Shown: in pieces, positions 16,975 through 26,100 of the stretch
How positions within the stretch are numbered: the stretch's first letter is position 1
Layout of the letters: the number at the start of each line of letters is the position of its first letter
From: an uncultured Roseburia sp.
GTDB lineage: Bacteria > Bacillota > Clostridia > Lachnospirales > Lachnospiraceae
Reading direction: 5' to 3'
Length of the DNA: 64,000 nucleotides
Assembly (NCBI GenBank): GCA_947649645.1
Contig: CANSSP010000016.1
Location: 16,701 to 80,700, forward strand
The notes under the pieces: model-generated
Seen by the model: only the letters and a program-made list of their open reading frames with translations
Database searches by the model: none
What the model was told of the DNA's origin: nothing
Program-made: the position numbers and the translations under genes

Positions 16975-17682
16975 TTATTCTTCTCCGATCCCCCCGAATC
17001 TTCGATCCCTCTTATTATACGCCGCAATGGCCTGCTCTAATTCTTCTTTGCGAAAATCGGGCCACGGAACGTCTGTAAAATAAAATTCACTGTATGCGAG
17101 CTGCCAGAGAAGGTAGTTTGACAGCCTCTGTTCTCCGCCGGTCCGGATTAAAAGATCGGGATCCGGGATATCTGCCGTGTCCAGATAACCCGCAAACAAA
17201 GACTCATCCATTTCATCCGCCGTATGGATGCCCGCCGCAATATCGGCGTGCATCCGGCGCATCGCCCTTACCATCTCGTCCCTGCTTCCATAGTTGATGG
17301 CGATCTGCAGATTCAGACCGTCATTGTCTGCGGAGGCAGACTCCAGCGCGCGGATCTGCTCTCTGAATTTCTCACTCAGTACCGTGGTATCCCCGATCAC
17401 GCGCACACGCATATTATTCTTATCCGCGGTACGGATACAATTTTTCAGATAACTTTCCAGAAGTTTCATCAGCGCGCGCACCTCGCTGTCGGGCCGGTTC
17501 CAGTTTTCCGTGGAAAACGCATACATCGTCACATATCTGACCCCCAGATCATAGGCGGCCTGACAGACCGTCTCTACATTTTTCGCGCCCATCGTATGTC
17601 CATAATTGCGCGGCATTCCCTTTGCCTTTGCCCATCTTCCGTTTCCGTCCAGAATGATCGCAATATGCTGCGGAATTTTCAT
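16975..17682 (-). CDS. uppS: Isoprenyl (undecaprenyl) diphosphate synthase
   Basis: 235 residues. This cis-prenyltransferase makes the C55 carrier for peptidoglycan and polymer export. Landmarks are AIILDGNGRWAKAKGMPR at the start, the GHTMGAKNVE helix, RTGGEQRLSNYLLWQLAYSE near residue 180, and FYFTDVPWPDF. The ATG at 17682 sits 6 nt after GGGGG; upstream in-frame ATGs would add residues not seen in the family. The 84-nt gap to frr holds an imperfect hairpin (GGGACA with TGTCC) that might modulate read-through. Confidence 0.96.
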   Translation of the reverse strand: MKIPQHIAIILDGNGRWAKAKGMPRNYGHTMGAKNVETVCQAAYDLGVRYVTMYAFSTENWNRPDSEVRALMKLLESYLKNCIRTADKNNMRVRVIGDTTVLSEKFREQIRALESASADNDGLNLQIAINYGSRDEMVRAMRRMHADIAAGIHTADEMDESLFAGYLDTADIPDPDLLIRTGGEQRLSNYLLWQLAYSEFYFTDVPWPDFRKEELEQAIAAYNKRDRRFGGIGEE

Positions 17683-17766
17683 CTTATGCCCCCATTCCAT
17701 TATAGCGAAAATGAGGACACGCATTCCGTCATGTCCCCATACTCTTTGTTCCCGATATCTACGCCT

Positions 17767-18321
17767 TTAAACGGTCATAATCTCTTTTGTCTTCGCCTCC
17801 ACGGCTTTGTCTACTTCCGCGATATACTTATCCGTCATCTTCTGCGTCTTTTCTTCGAGCTCCTTGATCTCATCCTCTGATACATCTGTACTTTTCGCCA
17901 GCTTTTTAAAGGAATCGTTGGCATCGCGGCGGATATTGCGGACCGCAACCTTCGCGTTCTCACCTTTTTTCCTGATCTCCTTCGCCAGCTCCTTACGACG
18001 CTCCTCAGTCAGCTCCGGAAACAGAAGACGGATCACCTTTCCGTCATTCGTCGGATTGATTCCCAGATCCGACGTCAGGATCGCCTTTTCGATCTCTTTT
18101 ACCATAGAAGGCTCCCAGGGCTGAATCTGAAGCATCCGCGGCTCCGGAACGTTGACGTTTGCAACCTGCTGGATGGCTGTCGGAGCTCCGTAGTAATTTA
18201 CCCGCAGTTTGTCCAGAACGTGCGGATTTGCACGTCCCGCCCGGATACTGCCAAATTCATCCGCCAGATTCCCCATTGTCTTCTGCATCTTATTATCATA
18301 TTGAACCAGTCTCTCATCCAT
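17767..18321 (-). CDS. frr: Ribosome recycling factor
   Basis: 184 residues, the family length. It splits post-termination ribosomes together with EF-G. Conserved stretches are FGSIRAGRANPHVLDKL, YYGAPTAIQQVAN and the helical C-terminal half (ELTEERRKELAKEIRK). The start at 18321 follows GGGGGGAAGCAT; eight more in-frame codons upstream are unsupported. It is encoded about 100 nt after pyrH. Confidence 0.97.
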   Translation of the reverse strand: MDERLVQYDNKMQKTMGNLADEFGSIRAGRANPHVLDKLRVNYYGAPTAIQQVANVNVPEPRMLQIQPWEPSMVKEIEKAILTSDLGINPTNDGKVIRLLFPELTEERRKELAKEIRKKGENAKVAVRNIRRDANDSFKKLAKSTDVSEDEIKELEEKTQKMTDKYIAEVDKAVEAKTKEIMTV

Positions 18322-18422
18322 ATGCTTCCCCCCTGCTTTTCCCAATGTCTCCCTGTTTTCACGCTGCCCGCTCTGCAGACCGGCGCCGGAACAAAAAATC
18401 CCTGGCAGCTGTGCATTCCGGA

Positions 18423-19136
18423 TTATCGGTTATCCGGAACGTCCACAGTAACCTTCGTGCCGTCGAAGGCTCCCGTCATCGCTTTTACAATGCTGTTTTC
18501 TCCGCTCAGCCCAAATACAAACATGGGCATTTTATTCTCCATGCACATGATGGAAGCCGTCAGATCAACCACTGCCAGTTTACGGTCAATAACTTCCTGA
18601 ATCGAAATCTCATCGTATTTTTGCGCAGACGGATTTACCTTCGGATCACTGTCATACACGCCGTCAATGGCTTTCGCCAGATAGATACCGTCCGCATCCA
18701 TCTCAACTGCCCTTAAAACAATGCCGGTATCCGTCGAAAAGTAGGGATGTCCCGTCCCTCCTGCAAAGAAGACCACCATCCCTTTTTCAAAATATTTATT
18801 CGCGCGGTCCTTCGAAAAGAGCTTTGTCATGGCGCCGCACTCAAATGGCGTTAAAATCTGCGTTTTCATCCCGATCGAGCGAAAAATCTCGGAAACATAG
18901 ATACAGTTCATAATCGTTGCCAGCATCCCGATCTGATCCGCCTTGGTCCGGTCGATCGTCCCGCTCGTTCTTCCCCTCCAGAAATTACCGCCTCCGATCA
19001 CGATACCGACCTGTACGCCACTCTCCGTAATCTCCTTTACCTGACGCGCAACTTCCGTCACGGTCGCCTCGTCAAAACCGGTATGTTTTTTCCCCGCGAG
19101 AGCCTCCCCGCTCAGCTTCAGCAAAACCCGCCTCAT
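18423..19136 (-). CDS. pyrH: UMP kinase
   Basis: 237 residues of the amino-acid kinase fold. It phosphorylates UMP to UDP. LLKLSGEALAG is at the start, VIGGGNFWRG forms the phosphate loop, and TGHPYFSTDTGIVLRAVEM the nucleotide site. The ATG follows GGAGGACGAAT. In most bacteria rpsB-tsf precede pyrH. Here a bactofilin and a polysaccharide deacetylase take that place, joined by gaps of only about 15 nt. Confidence 0.97.
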   Translation of the reverse strand: MRRVLLKLSGEALAGKKHTGFDEATVTEVARQVKEITESGVQVGIVIGGGNFWRGRTSGTIDRTKADQIGMLATIMNCIYVSEIFRSIGMKTQILTPFECGAMTKLFSKDRANKYFEKGMVVFFAGGTGHPYFSTDTGIVLRAVEMDADGIYLAKAIDGVYDSDPKVNPSAQKYDEISIQEVIDRKLAVVDLTASIMCMENKMPMFVFGLSGENSIVKAMTGAFDGTKVTVDVPDNR

Positions 19137-19151
19137 ATTCGTCCTCCAGTA

Positions 19152-20066
19152 TTATTCGGCTGCTTCCGGCCCGGCTGTGCCGTCCGGCCCTTTCTTATTC
19201 TCAAACAGACTCTGTACGTCAACATCGGAATAGCACTGCGAGCAGAATCCTTCGATGACGGCACCGTTATTGATCTGCACGGAACGGGATTTGATATTCC
19301 CCATGACGACAGCGGAAGTATCAACCACCACCGGTCCCTGCACATCAATATCACCCTTGATCGCACCTGCAATGACTGCGGATGCACTCGTCACGTTTCC
19401 GATGATAACGGAACCAAGACCGATCTTGACGGTTCCGGTACTCACAACTTCTCCTTCCACCTGCGCCGCATCCGCAAAAAATTCGGACGTATTGCTGTTT
19501 CCGTTTACGACTCCCGTCACAGTCAGTTTACCATTGCATCCGACATTGCCGTTTACCTGTCCGCGGATATCGAGAGAACCGGCCGACATAATGTCGCCCT
19601 TGATCACCGTTCCCTCCGTGATGACAGAAACTTCATCTGTGTGTAATCTTTCCTGGTTTGTTACTGGTGTTGCTGCATTATCAGCCATTTTTTTCTCCTC
19701 CTGGGTTGATCTGTTTTTTGCATCCTGTGTATGTTCCCGACCTTCGTTAAGCGACGCCGCATCTCCTGACGGCACTGCTCCCCTTGCAGGCCCCTGATCT
19801 GCCGCGGCAGATACTGTGGGACCGGTCTGCCGTCTGGCGGCCTGCATGACCGGTGTCTGCACCGGCAGCGGCTGTACCGGTTTTACTGATTTTACCTGTT
19901 CCAGAAGCCCGTCCAGCTTTGATAATTCGGATTCCACGTCAACTTCGCCTTCCAGCGTGTTCACAGACACTCCACTCTTTTTCTTCGCCTCCAGGTCTTC
20001 ATCTCCAGGTACCAGTTCATTGACTGCCTGTGAAAAGTCTTCCTTAAAGTCCTTGAAAAATCCCAT
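19152..20066 (-). CDS. Bactofilin family cytoskeletal protein
   Basis: 304 residues. An N-terminal helical, charged segment (1-70) is followed by a disordered linker (about 70-140) and then a bactofilin (DUF583) beta-helix of about 125 residues. The beta-helix has the typical rhythm of short turns such as GTVIKGDI, GSLDIRGQVNGNV and SAVIAGAIKGDIDVQGPV. A cysteine pair lies in the tail (CSQC). Bactofilins polymerise without nucleotide and often position cell-wall enzymes. Here the gene sits directly after a polysaccharide deacetylase and before lipid-carrier genes, which fits an envelope role. The start follows GGAGGAAAGAAC. Confidence 0.9.
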   Translation of the reverse strand: MGFFKDFKEDFSQAVNELVPGDEDLEAKKKSGVSVNTLEGEVDVESELSKLDGLLEQVKSVKPVQPLPVQTPVMQAARRQTGPTVSAAADQGPARGAVPSGDAASLNEGREHTQDAKNRSTQEEKKMADNAATPVTNQERLHTDEVSVITEGTVIKGDIMSAGSLDIRGQVNGNVGCNGKLTVTGVVNGNSNTSEFFADAAQVEGEVVSTGTVKIGLGSVIIGNVTSASAVIAGAIKGDIDVQGPVVVDTSAVVMGNIKSRSVQINNGAVIEGFCSQCYSDVDVQSLFENKKGPDGTAGPEAAE

Positions 20067-20080
20067 GTTCTTTCCTCCGT

Positions 20081-21067
20081 TTATTTCTGGCTACTCGTCC
20101 CCGCCATTTTCACATACTGAATAACCGATGTATTTTCGTCAACTGGCAGAATCTCCGCACCCATCTCCCGAAGCGATTCAACCAGCGGACGCACCGCCTC
20201 CACCGTCTCTGACTTATCCGCTGAATCGTGCAGAAGCACGACGGACGTCTTGTATTTTACCACAGCATCCGTGACATTTGCAACAATCTCCTCCGCTGTA
20301 TAGGATGCCGCCGTATCCCCCGCAGTGATATTCCAGTCAAAATAGACCGTGCCCTGTTCCTGTAAATACGAAATCAGACTGCTCATGGGAACATCGCTGA
20401 TCTGGTTATTGCTGCCCCCGGGAAAACGGTAATACCGGCAGTCCGCCCCGGTCACTTCTTTCAGATAGCCACGCAGCCTCTGATAATCTTCTGCAAATGC
20501 CTCTCTGGACTCATAGACCTCACTGTATTTGTTGGAATAAGAATGCATACCAAGCGTATGGCCCTCATCCACAATTCTTTTGTACAGTCCTCTGGACGCC
20601 TCATCCTCTTTTCCCGTCACAAAAAAAGTCGCTTTTATATCGTATTCAGCCAGAATATCAAGAATTTCCGCGGTCCGCTCTGACGGCCCGTCGTCGAAAG
20701 TGAGATACACTTTGTGCTGGTCTTTCACTCCGGCCTGATTGGACAGCTCGTCCATCCCGGAAATAAGCGCTGTCCCCATGCCGCCTGTATCCGCCTCTGT
20801 ATCTGTGCCGCCCCCTGCTCCCAGGCGCTCTCCCGCTCCCTGGTTGCCGTTTAAATATTCACCTGCGTCGCGCACCCCCGATCTGGACAACACCAGATTG
20901 TCCAGTTTTTTCTCAAGCGATATGGTTTTGACAAGCAGAAATAAAATCAGCAGCATCGACAGGATAATCCAGCCCGCTGTGATCCCGATGATCGCGGTTT
21001 TCATTTTTCCGATTCTTTTTCTCCGCCTTCGCTGATTGCGGATTGCTTCCGTGTCCATTTCCTGCAT
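20081..21067 (-). CDS. Membrane-anchored polysaccharide deacetylase (NodB fold)
   Basis: 328 residues. There is a short basic cytoplasmic start, one membrane segment (about 20-45), a flexible spacer and a CE4 domain (about 110-310) outside the cell. Motifs seen are LTFDDGPS, HSYSNKY, RFPGGSNN, DWN and LLHD. The second motif is normally HSxxH; here the distal metal-ligand histidine is asparagine. Substrates of this family are usually peptidoglycan or secondary polymers. The start at 21067 follows GGGGGCCCAC; an ATG 30 nt upstream has no site. A bactofilin gene follows after 14 nt, suggesting joint placement at the wall. Confidence 0.88.
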   Translation of the reverse strand: MQEMDTEAIRNQRRRRKRIGKMKTAIIGITAGWIILSMLLILFLLVKTISLEKKLDNLVLSRSGVRDAGEYLNGNQGAGERLGAGGGTDTEADTGGMGTALISGMDELSNQAGVKDQHKVYLTFDDGPSERTAEILDILAEYDIKATFFVTGKEDEASRGLYKRIVDEGHTLGMHSYSNKYSEVYESREAFAEDYQRLRGYLKEVTGADCRYYRFPGGSNNQISDVPMSSLISYLQEQGTVYFDWNITAGDTAASYTAEEIVANVTDAVVKYKTSVVLLHDSADKSETVEAVRPLVESLREMGAEILPVDENTSVIQYVKMAGTSSQK

Positions 21068-21127
21068 GTGGGCCCCCAAAGTAAACTTAATACTCATCTA
21101 TTGTATCACATTTTTTCATTTTTCAAA

Positions 21128-21168
21128 GAAAAAAAGAGCAAAAAAATGATTGATTTTTTTACTCTTTT
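21128..21168. terminator. Terminator after DUF368 gene
   Basis: A long AT-rich stem pairs AAAAGAG-A7-T with A-T7-CTCTTTT, with one mismatch, and T-runs follow on both strands. It lies between the DUF368 gene and the deacetylase-to-rseP operon and so marks the operon boundary. Confidence 0.75.
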
Positions 21169-21211
21169 CCCTGTTTTTTCTGTTATTTCCTACAAAACAT
21201 TGCAAAAGACG

Positions 21212-22054
21212 CTATTTTTCAAGAATCCACGCCGCAAAAACTCCAATAAAAAACAGAAACACTCCGGCTATAATACCTCCTGTCCCGGCTGTCCCGGTCC
21301 CGATTTCCCGAAATACGGCAGCCGGGGACGAAAGCAGAAGACCCAGAATCACAAAATAGGTCATCCTCTCATGATGCTTAAGAAAGTAATCAATCAGCCC
21401 CGCCGTAAGATAAGCTCCGACTGCAACGCCAGAACCAAAAGGAATGAGAATACCAAGACTTAAAATCGCGTTATGAACATCCAGATGCACAAGCGCCGAA
21501 AACAACTGACTGATCCGGCCAAGCAGGGGCATATAATATCCCAGAGACATCAGTACCATCGAACCGCTCACACCCGGAATCACCATTGTCGCCGCTCCGA
21601 CGATTCCAAGAAAAAACAAGGTTGCGGCGCCGGAAAAGCCGGTTCTCAACATCCGCTCACCGCCCTGTCCCAGAAACTGTATCCCGATCATCAGCAAAAA
21701 AGAACACAGCGCGGCAAATCCTTCCGCCGCAAGAAAACGGCCGGAAATCTTTTTTAGTATGACCGGAAGACCGCCGAAAATAAATCCGACGAACAAAAGC
21801 GCCGTCTGAAGCGGAAACTGTACAAAAAGCGCTTCCATCGCAAAAGAAAGACCTGCAATTCCCAGTATCATCCCCACGGCATACGGCATTAAAAACCAGA
21901 CGCTCTTTTTCCAGTGTCTGAAAAAACCTGTCACCGCATGGATGATATCCGGATAGACCCCCATGGACACCAGAAGCGTACCGCCGCTGACACCGGGAAT
22001 GATATTGGCAGCCCCCACTGCGGCCCCCCTCAGCAAATCTCTGATAAATTCCAT
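21212..22054 (-). CDS. DUF368 protein, probable polyprenyl-phosphate transporter (PopT type)
   Basis: 280 residues, about eight to nine membrane segments. Two repeated signature loops are visible, GAANIIPGVSGGT near residue 15 and AATMVIPGVSGSM near 155, indicating an inverted-repeat transporter. Members of this family (PopT) have recently been shown to recycle undecaprenyl phosphate across the membrane. Its place one transcript away from uppS, dxr and cdsA fits that job. The ATG follows AAAGGAGGGAAG. It is probably cotranscribed with the upstream Na/Pi symporter-like gene (15-nt gap). Confidence 0.88.
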   Translation of the reverse strand: MEFIRDLLRGAAVGAANIIPGVSGGTLLVSMGVYPDIIHAVTGFFRHWKKSVWFLMPYAVGMILGIAGLSFAMEALFVQFPLQTALLFVGFIFGGLPVILKKISGRFLAAEGFAALCSFLLMIGIQFLGQGGERMLRTGFSGAATLFFLGIVGAATMVIPGVSGSMVLMSLGYYMPLLGRISQLFSALVHLDVHNAILSLGILIPFGSGVAVGAYLTAGLIDYFLKHHERMTYFVILGLLLSSPAAVFREIGTGTAGTGGIIAGVFLFFIGVFAAWILEK

Positions 22055-22069
22055 CTTCCCTCCTTTTAC

Positions 22070-23008
22070 CTATGCTGCCGGCACAAGACGCCCGGCCGCT
22101 CTGACCAGGCCGTCTGCAAAGGGAAGCAGGGTCAGCGTTGTCGCCACGTTAAATAAGATATGCATATTCGCAATCTGGACGGCCACATCCCCCGGCGCTG
22201 TCTTTTCCACCACTGCAATAAGCGGCGTAAACAGACAAAGCATCGTAAATCCTGCCGTACCGATCACGTTAAACATCAAATGAAGGGCCGCCGCCTGCTT
22301 CGCACTCCCTTTCCTCCCGGCCGAAGCCAGTACTGCCGTAATGCAGGTTCCGATATTCTGGCCAAAGAGAACATAGACCGCGGCCGCAAACGGAACCGTT
22401 CCCGACTGCGCGAGCGCCTGTAAGATACCGACAGATGCCGAGGATGACTGAATGGCCGCCGTAAACACAGCTCCGGCTAAAATTCCCGCAAGCGGATGCT
22501 CAAACTGCGTGATCAGACGCACAAATGCAGCCGACTTTCCCAGCGGCGCCAGGGCGGCGCTCATCATTTCCATCCCGATCAGAAGAATCCCAAGGCCCGC
22601 CAGAATCGTAACGCACTGCCTCTCCCGCGGCCTCCTCAGAAAGAAGGCAGATGCCACACCGGAAAATGCCACAAGCGGCGCGGCTGCTCCCAGATTGAGC
22701 GCAATCAAAACCCCTGTCGCCGTCGTGCCGATATTGGCCCCCATGATGATATGGCAGGCCTGCGTGAGCGTCATAAACCCTGCATCCAGAAACCCCACTG
22801 CCATGACGGTCACGGCTGAGGAAGACTGGATCAGCGCCGTCAGAGCCGCCCCCGTAAGCACGCCTCTGATACGGCCTGTCGTAAACCGACCGAAAATCTG
22901 ACGCATTCTGCCCTCCGCCGCCTCCCTGCACCCGGTGCTCATCATCTCCATCCCGTGAAGAAACAAAGCCAGACCGCCCAGCAGCGCAAAAAATTGATTC
23001 CGGTCCAT
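22070..23008 (-). CDS. Na+/phosphate cotransporter family protein (NptA-like, without PhoU domain)
   Basis: 312 residues. The two inverted repeats each carry the QSSSA motif (LIQSSSAVTVM near residue 62 and AIQSSSASVGI near 185) followed by GANIGTT and GQNIGTC. These are the hallmark of type II Na/Pi cotransporters. Most bacterial homologues continue with a cytosolic PhoU-like domain; this one stops after the membrane part. Substrate is likely phosphate, but without PhoU a different anion is possible. The start follows GGGGAGGGAAG. Confidence 0.88.
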   Translation of the reverse strand: MDRNQFFALLGGLALFLHGMEMMSTGCREAAEGRMRQIFGRFTTGRIRGVLTGAALTALIQSSSAVTVMAVGFLDAGFMTLTQACHIIMGANIGTTATGVLIALNLGAAAPLVAFSGVASAFFLRRPRERQCVTILAGLGILLIGMEMMSAALAPLGKSAAFVRLITQFEHPLAGILAGAVFTAAIQSSSASVGILQALAQSGTVPFAAAVYVLFGQNIGTCITAVLASAGRKGSAKQAAALHLMFNVIGTAGFTMLCLFTPLIAVVEKTAPGDVAVQIANMHILFNVATTLTLLPFADGLVRAAGRLVPAA

Positions 23009-23148
23009 CTTCCCTCCCCGGCCAGGCTTTTTACCTTAAATATATGCCAGCGCCCCCGCCGATATGTGCCTTATGAGAAACAGTTTCTTAAACACTCTCC
23101 CGTCTGCTCTTCCACCAGCCAGCCTTTTCCTGTCTGTTCCCATGTCTC

Positions 23149-26100
23149 TCACTCTCCTGTCCTCGGACTCCTCATCCTTCCGCTGCCCGGCCTTCTCTCC
23201 GCGGAGCCGTTCCCGTCCGTCCCCGCGGACGGCGCCCCGCCGGAGGCGTCATCGTTACTGCCTTCATCCGTGCCGCCAGGGACCTCCGCCTCTGATGCGT
23301 CATCCCTTACACGGGCGGACGGTTCACGCACGTCACTGCCTCCATCCTCCTTTCCGCCGGACGGCATCTCAGGCCCGGACGGCGTCTCCTCCGGACCGGA
23401 CGGTGTCTCCTCCGGCTCCGCGGATGTCTTCCCCGGCCCGATGACGATCACATAGTCGGACGCGTGTGAAAACGACAGGCTCGTCGTTCCGTCCTCCGCG
23501 ATCCCGCCGGAACTGATGAACACCAGCTTTCCGGTACTGTCGTAATAATACAGGTTCCCGGTCCCGCCGGCATGCCCGCTTCCGAGATTTAACGTGAGAT
23601 CCGCCCGGAAGCCGAAGTCGCCGTCGTGCGTGAGCGACAGCTGCCTTGCCGGGCTGTCTCCCGCAAGTTCCTGCACCAGGCCGGGCGGCACGGCGTCCGT
23701 ATCCACCTTCACTTCCAGGTCAATGTCACGCTGCTCCGTCGCCAGCACGTCCAGGCCGTTGACGGTCCAGCTGTATGTCCCCATGTCAAGGACCACCGCA
23801 ACGCTCCGGTCCCGGATCGCCTCCAGGACCTCCTTCGGGATCACCGTCGCCTTCCCCATGTCGACCCTGACCGTCTCACCGTCAGACGCTTCCTGTGCCT
23901 TTTTCACGATCTCCTCAATCTCTTCTTCCGTAAGGCGCACGCCGCCCGTCGTTTCCGGCGGGGTTTCTCCGCCCTTCCGTTCCGCGTCCGCAACGGTAAA
24001 CTCCATGTCGCCCGTGACCTTCACCGCCGCGCCTGCGCCGTACCCTTCCCAGACGATATTTCTGTATGTCTCATTCTCAGACGGAAGCCTGAACGATGCC
24101 CCCTTATCCGCAACCGCATATTCACGGCTGCCGTCGGGATATCTCATTGTAATGAAACAGTTATAATATACTGCCGTAAAATCAATCTCCCGGTACTGTT
24201 CCAGTTTTTTCGTGGTGTTTCCCTTCCACTCCGACAGCCGCAGGCCTTTATAGTGCTCCGCATCCTTAAAAGCACCCGTTGCCTGTCCTTCCAGGTCGGC
24301 GTCCGACGGGTCCTCCCCGTCCGCAAGCACCATCTTTTTTACTTCCGCCATCTTCCCGTCCGTACCGCGGTAGGCAAGCAGGGTGTCCACCGTCGTCTTC
24401 CCCCGGTAGACCGCCGTCACGTCCAGCTGGAGGGAGGAGCCGGGCACATCGTCCGCGTCCCCCTCATAGTCCGGCAGGATCCATTTCTCAAACGCCGCGC
24501 CGCTGACGTCCTCCGGCGTCTCAAGGCCCGCGAGGACGTCGCTGAGCCGCGTCCCGGCCGGGTACGTCCTGCTGTCCTGTCTGCTGACAGGGCTGCCGTA
24601 CCGGTCAAAATAATGCAGCGTGCATGCCACCTGGGTTCCGGCATAATTCGTGCTTACCGAAAGATTCGCCACATCCCCCACTTTCGTGTCCTCATCAGCG
24701 CCGGAGAGCTCAAACCCGTCAAAATCGCCGGTTCTGGCGTCCTCCGGCAGTTTCAGCGCATCCAGCACGTCACGGAAGGATGCTTCCCTGTCGACAAACA
24801 CGGGAACGTTGACCGTTTTCGTCTCCCCGGAAAGGGTCATGTAAGTGAGGGCGACATTCGCGCATCCCTTGTCGTAGCAGGCCGTGAATGTGCACGCTGC
24901 TGCATCGGGAAATATAAACTTTGTATCTGCATCTGCCACTTTATTATTATTATATTTCCAGCCGGAAGGTGCATTTCCCTCCAGCGGCTGCTGTAAAATC
25001 CCCAGTTCCTCTATGCTGGCTCTTCTTCCCACATCCTTCACGACTCCGTCGAAAAGCAGCGAATCCGGAACAATGGTGCCGTCCTCCTGCTGCGCCCTTC
25101 CGTATATTTTTATCGGCACATCTTTCATGTCTTCCGCGTAGGTATTTCCTGCTTTCACCCTGTAATACCAGGGATAAGTACGATCAACATCGTCCCGAAA
25201 GTCTCTAAGATACGTTCTGTGCCCGATTTTATCATATACTGTAAGTGCTGTCAGATCCCATTCGCAAGGATATGTATCATCTGTTATGTCAATCGTTCCT
25301 GTATACTCATTTGTATCCGGATTCAGTTTTAATATTACCTCTGGCTGAGAAACTACAACATTGGAAATCATAGGAGAAAACACAGCTTTTGCCGTTTCAA
25401 CAGGATGTTCCTCAGATACCTTTACCGTGATGGTGACAACATCCCCCGCCGTTACAAACTGTCCGTTTTTATCGATCGTAATATTTTCAATCACCGGTCT
25501 TTCCGCATCAAAATCATCCCGCACAACAATAAAACTTTTCTTTTCTGAATTCCAGTTATAACTATAAAAATTGTGTACACCACTAGGATCTGTTGATATC
25601 CTCAATTTATACAATCTCCATTCTGCGGGATACGTTTTATCTGTAATCTCATACGTACCCGTCAGTCTCTGCATCTCCTCATCATAAGTCATTCGTACAG
25701 TCTGTGTCGTCGAATAACCGGGCGCCTCCATCAGCAATTCCATGGTTGCAGAACTAAACGATGTATCTTTACAGACAACATCAGCCGTATATGTCACCGT
25801 GTCACCTATTCCCAGCTTTCCATCACCGTCTAAATCATTTTCACGCATCTGCACATTGGAAATAGAAACACTTCCTGCTGATGGCCTGGGCGGTGTAGTT
25901 GTACCACAGTCCGCCGTGAATGTGTATATACACTGCCCCTTCTCGTCTCTGACCGCAAGATCTGTTTTATTTCCGGCCCGATCCACCACCCGCACGCTGG
26001 AAATAAAAAAATTAGTTCCATGAAGCCTGTCGCAGGAAAGCGTTCCGACATACAGATTTCTCTCTTCCGCTTTTGTGCATGTTACATATGAAGTACCATT

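Noticed and set aside
23626..24996. 456-codon plus-strand open frame opposite the surface protein
   Set aside because: Antisense to the GC-rich half of a gene with signal peptide, promoter and strong ribosome binding site; Arg/Pro/His-rich and without its own start signals.
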